DNA from: Endomicrobiia bacterium
GTDB taxonomy: Bacteria; Elusimicrobiota; Endomicrobiia; DTEH01
Reading direction: 5' to 3'
Assembly: GCA_025059805.1 (NCBI GenBank)
Contig: JANXDG010000068.1
Location: forward strand, 1-39,837
Length of the DNA stretch: 39,837 bases
The translations under genes were made by a program, and so were the position numbers. Below, one piece after another: positions 34,335 to 39,837 of this stretch. The notes under the pieces were generated by a model. That model ran no database searches and had not been told where the DNA came from. It was given only the letters and a program-made list of their open reading frames with translations. Within the stretch, counting starts at the first letter, position 1; each line of letters opens with the position of its first letter.

Positions 34335-35078
34335 ATGATACAAATTATAAACTTACATAAATCGTTTAAAAATAAACCTGTTCTAAAAGGTGTAAATCTT
34401 GAAATTTACGATGGTGAAACTGTTACGATAATGGGTGGCAGTGGCCAAGGTAAAACAGTGCTACTAAAAAACATAATTGGTTTAATGAAACCAGATAAAG
34501 GAAAAATTATAATTGATGGTATTGATATAACAACTGCTGACAAAAAAACTTTACATAATGTACAGAAAAAGTTCGGATATTTATTTCAAGGGTCAGCATT
34601 GTTTGATTCTATGACGGTTTATGAAAATATTGCATTTGGTTTAAGACATATGAAACTTTCAGCGGCTGAAATTAAGGAAAGAGTTAAGCTATACCTAAGC
34701 TACGTAGGACTTGAAGGTATCGAAAATATGTATCCGTCGGAATTGTCAGGTGGTATGAAGAAAAGAGTAGCTTTAGCGCGTGCAGTTGCATATAGCCCAC
34801 AATATATACTATATGATGAACCAACAACAGGACTTGACCCACAAACTGCTGAAACAATAACAGATTTAATAATGAGTTTGCAGAAAAAACTAAATGTGAC
34901 ATCAATTGTTGTAACTCATGATTTAAAAGCTGCATTAAAAGTTTCTCAACGAATAGCATTCTTGTATAATGGAGAAATTATTGATATTGAACAACCAGAT
35001 AAATTACTAAATACTAGCAATTTGTTTCTAAGAGAGTTTGTGACATCAGCTCTTATTAATCAAACGAATTACAACTAA
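34335..35078 (+). CDS. mlaF: MlaF-type lipid ABC transporter ATPase
   Basis: The 247-residue ATPase has Walker A at residues 34-41 (GGSGQGKT), the Q-loop LFQGSALFDSMTVYENIAFGL, signature LSGGMKKRVALARA, Walker B YILYDEPTTGLDP and the switch histidine in VVTHD. SALFDSMTVYENIAF is typical of the MlaF subfamily. Two nucleotides bind at the dimer interface and drive the MlaE permease. It is immediately after mlaE and six bases before the MCE gene. Confidence 0.95.
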   Translation: MIQIINLHKSFKNKPVLKGVNLEIYDGETVTIMGGSGQGKTVLLKNIIGLMKPDKGKIIIDGIDITTADKKTLHNVQKKFGYLFQGSALFDSMTVYENIAFGLRHMKLSAAEIKERVKLYLSYVGLEGIENMYPSELSGGMKKRVALARAVAYSPQYILYDEPTTGLDPQTAETITDLIMSLQKKLNVTSIVVTHDLKAALKVSQRIAFLYNGEIIDIEQPDKLLNTSNLFLREFVTSALINQTNYN

Positions 35079-35083
35079 ACAGT

Positions 35084-36394
35084 ATGAAAAAAGAAATTGT
35101 CGTAGGATTATTTCTTTTTGTAGGACTTATGATTTTTGGAATTTCAATTTTTATAATTAAAGATATAAGATTACAGAAAGGATATAGACTCAATCTTTAT
35201 TTTGACGACGTTGGCAATTTAGCAGAACGTGCATGGGTACGTATGCGTGGTGTGAAAATAGGAAGAGTTGAAAGAATTAATATAGAAGATAATAAAGCAA
35301 GAGTTGTTGTTTGGATAGATGGTGATGTGAAACTTTACAAAGGTTCACGAGCAAAAATTTCATCTACTGGAGTGCTAGGTATAAAATATGTTGAAATGAT
35401 ACAAGGAAAGATACTAGAAGAAACACTTAAAGATGGCGACGCTATATATGAAACAGAAAGTATAGTGTCAATAGATGACGCTATAAATGAAGGCATCAAT
35501 AGTTTAAAAAAATTTGGTGATTTATTATCACGTTTGTCCAAAGAAGAGGACTTAGGTGTTCGTATTTTTTCAATAATAAATAATATTGAATCATTGACAA
35601 AAAAAATTGATAGTGCGTTAAATGAACAACAGTTAAGACAAACAGTAACAAATTTTGAAGTAGCGGGCAAAAACCTAAGTGAATTTTTAAGTAACACAAA
35701 AGATGATTTGAAAGTAGCAACGTTAGAATTAAGACAGATCTCTGAAAAACTTAATGAAGTTGTTGATAATATTAGATCTACACAAACAATTGCAGGGGTT
35801 ATAATTTCTGATAAAGAATCCGGGAAAAAAGTTGCTGAAACTTTGTCAACTTTAAAAGATGTAACAATGAAGGCTGACAAGACACTAAACAGAGTTAATA
35901 TGTTTACTACATATTGGGATTACAGATTAAGATATGATAACAAGGCACAACTTGCAAGAAGTGATGTAGGTATTGAAGTATATCCGAAACCGTCAAAGTA
36001 TTATTATCTTTCTGTAAATAATATATCTGCTGAAGAACAGGTAAGTTTTGAGAAAGTAAATGCGTTATCGTTAGGTATAGGAGGTTGTTTTTATGACAAA
36101 TTTGTTTTCTATGGCGGGCTTATACGTTCTTACGGTGGCCTCGGTGCAAAACTTTTCCCTCTTGGATACAAATCTAAGCTGTTAGAGTTTAACGCAGAAG
36201 TGTTCAATTTTTCAAAATCGCGTTCTTCACCACAGGTTGATGTTGGTATAAAACTTAAACTTCTTAGATGGTTATATTTTGGTGCTAAAGCTGAAGATGT
36301 AACCACGGATAATAGATTTAATACTATGTTAAATCTATACTTTGAAGATGAAGATATAGCATACCTTTTAGGACTTATCGGTCTGACAAGGTAA
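35084..36394 (+). CDS. mlaD: MlaD-type MCE protein with long barrel-like C-terminal domain
   Basis: The 436-residue protein has one N-terminal membrane helix (about 6-26) and an MCE domain (about 34-107, with YFDDVGNLAERAWVRMRGVKIGRVERI). A helical, coiled-coil-like middle (about 125-285) and a beta-strand-rich end (about 290-436) follow. E. coli MlaD is only about 180 residues. The C-terminal segment resembles outer-membrane barrel strands, as in MCE proteins of some deltaproteobacteria. MlaB and MlaC are not encoded nearby. The ATG lacks a Shine-Dalgarno. Confidence 0.9.
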   Translation: MKKEIVVGLFLFVGLMIFGISIFIIKDIRLQKGYRLNLYFDDVGNLAERAWVRMRGVKIGRVERINIEDNKARVVVWIDGDVKLYKGSRAKISSTGVLGIKYVEMIQGKILEETLKDGDAIYETESIVSIDDAINEGINSLKKFGDLLSRLSKEEDLGVRIFSIINNIESLTKKIDSALNEQQLRQTVTNFEVAGKNLSEFLSNTKDDLKVATLELRQISEKLNEVVDNIRSTQTIAGVIISDKESGKKVAETLSTLKDVTMKADKTLNRVNMFTTYWDYRLRYDNKAQLARSDVGIEVYPKPSKYYYLSVNNISAEEQVSFEKVNALSLGIGGCFYDKFVFYGGLIRSYGGLGAKLFPLGYKSKLLEFNAEVFNFSKSRSSPQVDVGIKLKLLRWLYFGAKAEDVTTDNRFNTMLNLYFEDEDIAYLLGLIGLTR

Positions 36395-36429
36395 GGAATA
36401 TTATAAGTCCACCACTTCCTTATTTTTTT
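36392..36429 (+). terminator. Rho-independent terminator after mlaD
   Basis: TAAGGAA (36392-36398, starting at the stop codon) pairs with TTCCTTA (36416-36422), followed by seven T. The loop is 17 bases, which is long. A second stem, GGACTTAT (36371-36378) with ATAAGTCC (36403-36410), is interleaved with it. It probably ends the alr-mlaEFD unit. Confidence 0.5.
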
Positions 36430-36439
36430 CTAACACAAT

Positions 36440-37873
36440 ATGAAAGTTTATAAAGTAAAACTCTTATGTTTTTCTCTTATCTTAATATTAACAAGTTGTG
36501 CTTCACGATACGGTTATTATTCAACTTTAAGTAGTTTGTTATTATCAGAAAATTACATAAAAGCTAATGAGTTTATAGAACAGAATAAATTCAAGTATTA
36601 TTCAGAAAAAGATGCGTTATTATATTGGTTAGACAAAGGAATTACATTGCATTATGCTGGCGATTACAATGAATCTATTAAAGCTTTTACGAAGGCAGAA
36701 AAAATTGCGGAAGAATTATATACTAGAAGTATTTCAGAAGAAGCAGCAAGTTTTCTTGTCTCAGACAGTGTTAAATCTTACTATGGGGAAGATTTTGAAC
36801 GAATTTTTATAAACGTGTTTCAGTCATTAAATTATTTATTTTTGCAGCAATATGAAGGCGCATTAGTTGAAGCAAGAAAAGTAGATCATAAGTTAAAAAC
36901 ATTACAGGTTGATTATGCTGGTAAAAATGTTTATAAAGAAGACGCATTTATGAGATATTTAACAGGATTATTATATGAGAGCCAAAAGGAATTTAATGAT
37001 GCGTTTGTTTCGTATAGAAAAGCAATTGGTGAATATTCAGCGAATAAAAAAATTTATAATTTTGCTATTCCTGAAGATTTGTTATATCGTATGTTGAAAG
37101 TTTCAAAAATTCTTCGCCTAAGGGAAGAGTTTGAAGAAATTACAACAAAGTTTTCTTTAAATACTCAATACAAGGAGTTCAACATTGATTTGGAAAACGG
37201 AGAAATTATACTGTTTCATTACAATGGTTTTGCTCCTTATAAAGTAGATAATTATATTGAAGTATCTTTTGGTGAAGCTTGGGCTTATGTTGGTAGTATA
37301 GAAGTTAAAACTCAAGATGAAGCGGAAGTAGAGAAAGCAAGGCAGATAGCTCGTGCTATTGCTTCAAATGAACAATTCATAGTTGCCTTCCCAAAATTTG
37401 TACCAATAGATAACAAAGTTAAAAGTGCAACAGTAGAAGTTTACGATGAAACTGGAGAAAAAATATACGCAGGTAAACCTTTCATTGTTGAGGATCTTGA
37501 TAATATTGCTATAAAAAATCTTGAGGATAGAATTGCAAAAATTAAGGTTAAATCAATAGCTCGTGCAGCAATAAAATATGCTTTGTCAAGAGAAATAGCT
37601 ATAAAACTTTCAAAAAATAGTGATGAACTTTCATCTTGGTTGATAAAAAAAGCATTACAGACAACATCAGTAGTTTTGGAACAAGCAGACAAACGTTCAT
37701 GGCGCACACTGCCTAAACAGATATTTATATTCACAGCGTCTTTAAAACCTGGGAAATATTTTGTAAAAATAAATTTTGAAGATGGGCAAAACAGAATTGT
37801 TCAAAAAAAAGAGTTTAATAATATTTTTATAACAAGCGGGAAGAAAACGTTTCTTTCTGTAAGGACTTATTAA
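36440..37873 (+). CDS. COG3014-like lipoprotein of unknown function
   Basis: The 477-residue protein has a lipoprotein signal ending at lipobox LTSC (Cys20). The N-terminal half has TPR-like helical repeats (WLDKGITLHYAGDYNESIKAF, then FQSLNYLFLQQYEGALVEARK), the pattern of COG3014 proteins. The C-terminal half is beta-rich. COG3014 proteins occur near LPP20 and penicillin-binding-protein activator-type lipoproteins. Start ATG has no Shine-Dalgarno; the stop overlaps the next ATG by one base (taATG). Function is not known. Confidence 0.72.
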   Translation: MKVYKVKLLCFSLILILTSCASRYGYYSTLSSLLLSENYIKANEFIEQNKFKYYSEKDALLYWLDKGITLHYAGDYNESIKAFTKAEKIAEELYTRSISEEAASFLVSDSVKSYYGEDFERIFINVFQSLNYLFLQQYEGALVEARKVDHKLKTLQVDYAGKNVYKEDAFMRYLTGLLYESQKEFNDAFVSYRKAIGEYSANKKIYNFAIPEDLLYRMLKVSKILRLREEFEEITTKFSLNTQYKEFNIDLENGEIILFHYNGFAPYKVDNYIEVSFGEAWAYVGSIEVKTQDEAEVEKARQIARAIASNEQFIVAFPKFVPIDNKVKSATVEVYDETGEKIYAGKPFIVEDLDNIAIKNLEDRIAKIKVKSIARAAIKYALSREIAIKLSKNSDELSSWLIKKALQTTSVVLEQADKRSWRTLPKQIFIFTASLKPGKYFVKINFEDGQNRIVQKKEFNNIFITSGKKTFLSVRTY

Positions 37874-39249
37874 TGAGAATTATAATACTGTTTCTTTACA
37901 TATTATTTTTTTTACCACATTGCGCTACTACGAAAAAGCCTTTATGGGTGAAAGAATTTGGAAAGAAAACATTTTCAGAAGATGGAATAGAAGGCATAGG
38001 TTTTGCAAGTTTTAACAAAAAAGATAAATCAACATTGCGTCCAGCAAGAGAAATTGCGTATAATGATGCAATCAAAAATCTTGCTATTAAACTCAAGACA
38101 GAATTAAGTGGTACGATACAGCACAAAATGGAAGACAAAATAACTAAAGTTGACAAAAAATATCATCAGCAAGCAGCTGACCAAATAGAATCTTTGACAA
38201 ATGTTGTATTTGAGTCAGTTTTAGGAAGAAAGTATTTTGAGGAATATATTGACTACGAAAATTCCTTATATTGGGTATATGTATGGACTACAAAAGAAGA
38301 ATTGTTTAGAACAATCAGTGAAGAACTTGAAAAGCAAGAAATTAAGAATTCAACAATGATGAAGTTGTGTATTAGGCGGTATAAAGATGCAGAACAGTTA
38401 ATATCTTCAGGACAAGTTTTGAAAGCAATAATGATCTTAAATGAAATTTTGAAAAATCTTCAAGAAATTAAAGGTATATATTTTGTTGACAACATTGACA
38501 ACATTTCGTTTTATTACATTGTTGATACAAAAATTAAAACAATTTCTTCAATTGAGTTATATTCAATTAGTGATACCAATCTTGAGACATTAGTAAATGT
38601 ACCAGCTCAGCTTGAACTAATTGTAAGATGCCAGTTTTACAACGAAGATGGTCAAACGATGCCAATTGTGTCTTTCCCACTAAAGGCTAAATTTGTTAGA
38701 GGATCAGGTGAAATTGAGTTAGCAAAACCTACCGATGCAAATGGTACAGCTAAATTTAGAATATATAAACTTACTTCAAGAGATAATGAAATAGAGATTT
38801 ATCCTGATACTGATTTAATAAAAGGACCTAAAGTTGTTTTTCATATAAAAGCAAAAGGGATATACGAAATTAAAAAAATAATGGTTGAAGTACAAAGTAA
38901 GGATATACTTTTATCAGATTTTTTAAAAAAAGAATTAATTTCTAAACTTAGGCATAACGAATTTAATATTGTAGAATCTCATACGGCTGATTATTGTTTA
39001 ACTATTAAGTTTAGTCTTGACTATTTAACTAACAGAGTTAATTTACTTGATGCACAAAGAACTATGGTAGAATCCTATACTGGTAGTGCAACTTTAGAAG
39101 TTTTTGAAATACAAACTAAGAATATAATTTTGAGTAAATCATTCACAGGAATAACAGGTTTCGGTAAAACACAAAAAGAAGCTGAGGAGAATACTGCTAA
39201 GAAGTTGGCAGATGTTATTGGTGACTACTTAATTAAAAACTTGAAATGA
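37873..39249 (+). CDS. LPP20-like lipoprotein
   Basis: The 458-residue protein has a lipoprotein-like signal ending LPHC (Cys17), an imperfect lipobox. An N-terminal LPP20-like domain follows, with [39 protein letters not shown] and [12 protein letters not shown]. The C-terminal half is beta-rich and ends with an [24 protein letters not shown] helix. Its function is unknown. It follows the COG3014-like gene with an aagga Shine-Dalgarno and overlaps trpB by 4 bp, so the three may be coexpressed. Confidence 0.7.
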   Translation: MRIIILFLYILFFLPHCATTKKPLWVKEFGKKTFSEDGIEGIGFASFNKKDKSTLRPAREIAYNDAIKNLAIKLKTELSGTIQHKMEDKITKVDKKYHQQAADQIESLTNVVFESVLGRKYFEEYIDYENSLYWVYVWTTKEELFRTISEELEKQEIKNSTMMKLCIRRYKDAEQLISSGQVLKAIMILNEILKNLQEIKGIYFVDNIDNISFYYIVDTKIKTISSIELYSISDTNLETLVNVPAQLELIVRCQFYNEDGQTMPIVSFPLKAKFVRGSGEIELAKPTDANGTAKFRIYKLTSRDNEIEIYPDTDLIKGPKVVFHIKAKGIYEIKKIMVEVQSKDILLSDFLKKELISKLRHNEFNIVESHTADYCLTIKFSLDYLTNRVNLLDAQRTMVESYTGSATLEVFEIQTKNIILSKSFTGITGFGKTQKEAEENTAKKLADVIGDYLIKNLK

Positions 39250-39837
39250 GAAATATTAAACAATGGTATTTCGGTAATTTCGGTGGTAGATTCGTACCTG
39301 AGACATTATATTTTTGTCTTGATGAACTTGCTTGCAATTACTTTCGGTATATAAAAGATAAGAATTTTATTTCTCATTATAGGACTTATCTTACCAATTT
39401 TGTTGGCAGACCTACACCGCTTTATTTTGCAAGTAAACTTTCAGAATATTGTGGATTTAAAATTTATCTTAAGAGGGAAGATCTATGTCACACTGGCGCA
39501 CATAAAATAAATAATACTATTGGTCAAGTATTGCTTGCTAAACTAATGGGTAAAAAAAGGATAATTGCAGAGACAGGCGCAGGTCAACATGGTGTTGCAA
39601 CAGCTACAGCTTGTGCTTTGTTTGGTATTAAATGTGTGGTTTATATGGGTGAAGAAGATATGGTTCGGCAGGAGATAAACGTTTATAGGATGAAACTGTT
39701 AGGTGCGGAGGTAATTCCTGTAAAGACAGGTTCAAGAACATTAAAAGATGCGATTAATGAATGCTTACGTGATTGGGTAACCAATGTGAATGATACGTTT
39801 TATGTAATAGGTTCAGTAGTTGGTCCGCATCCTTATC
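39246..39837 (+). CDS. trpB: Tryptophan synthase beta chain, N-terminal part (runs off window)
   Basis: The opening [20 protein letters not shown] and [14 protein letters not shown], then [15 protein letters not shown] with the PLP lysine at residue 87, identify TrpB, which makes Trp from indole and serine. The residue number of the lysine is the same as in enterobacterial Trp[13 protein letters not shown] is also intact. The ATG lies in the stop of the preceding lipoprotein gene. About 197 codons are present; the remainder and any trpA lie beyond the end. Confidence 0.97.
   Translation, partial: MRNIKQWYFGNFGGRFVPETLYFCLDELACNYFRYIKDKNFISHYRTYLTNFVGRPTPLYFASKLSEYCGFKIYLKREDLCHTGAHKINNTIGQVLLAKLMGKKRIIAETGAGQHGVATATACALFGIKCVVYMGEEDMVRQEINVYRMKLLGAEVIPVKTGSRTLKDAINECLRDWVTNVNDTFYVIGSVVGPHPY

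Noticed and set aside
35335-35880. 181-codon antisense frame in mlaD
   Set aside because: Low-complexity Ser- and Phe-rich translation opposite a real gene; no start site or homology pattern.

Overview
The window is one continuous, AT-rich, almost entirely plus-strand stretch of a bacterial chromosome. It encodes a Gram-negative-type envelope: a three-gene MCE lipid transporter, a predicted outer-membrane barrel protein and two lipoproteins. The genetic code and start/stop usage are standard. The S10-spc-alpha ribosomal order, the C+ (zinc) forms of S4, S14, S18 and L36, and the mreBCD-PBP2-rodA-radical SAM-rpmA-obgE order place it firmly in Bacteria. I cannot assign a phylum from the sequence alone. 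A poorly sampled, deep-branching, low-GC Gram-negative lineage fits best.

Layout. (1) 1-15260: 3' end of tuf, then the S10, spc and alpha ribosomal clusters with secY, adk, map, infA and rpoA embedded. rpmD (L30) is absent from its usual slot. (2) 15281-20813: rod-shape/elongasome genes mreB, mreC, mreD, PBP2 and rodA start only 20 bp after rplQ. (3) 20830-24874: a fused two-domain radical SAM protein, L27 and ObgE. The rng and rplU genes that often lie between are absent. (4) 24888-29575: tRNA-Thr, two translationally coupled diguanylate cyclases, an outer-membrane barrel-like protein and a secreted ComEC-type metallo-beta-lactamase-fold protein. (5) 29664-30154: six tRNA genes (Arg, Lys, His, Val, Asp, Gly). 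(6) 30221-32374: rpsR, rplI and dnaB, with good promoter-like sequences before rpsR and rplI. (7) 32402-36394: alanine racemase and an MlaE/MlaF/MlaD-type lipid transporter, closed by a probable terminator. (8) 36440-39837: two lipoproteins (COG3014-like and LPP20-like) and the 5' part of trpB, which runs off the window.

The genes are packed tightly, with many 1-20 bp overlaps (ATGA or TGATG junctions). No intergenic stretch exceeds 100 bp apart from the tRNA block. Region 1 supplies ribosome, RNA polymerase alpha, secretion and initiation functions. Regions 2 and 7 build and maintain the envelope. Region 4 looks like a c-di-GMP-linked envelope or secretion module and is the best candidate for an undescribed system. 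I saw no mobile elements, CRISPR arrays or transfer signatures.

The most unusual signals are changes in ribosomal proteins that touch functional centres: an L27 lacking most of its N-terminal tail, an altered N-terminal basic patch in L16, a shortened S19 N-terminus and the missing L30. Others are the I-site asymmetry of the two diguanylate cyclases, a barrel-like C-terminus on the MCE protein, and interleaved RNA stems at the end of the transporter operon.
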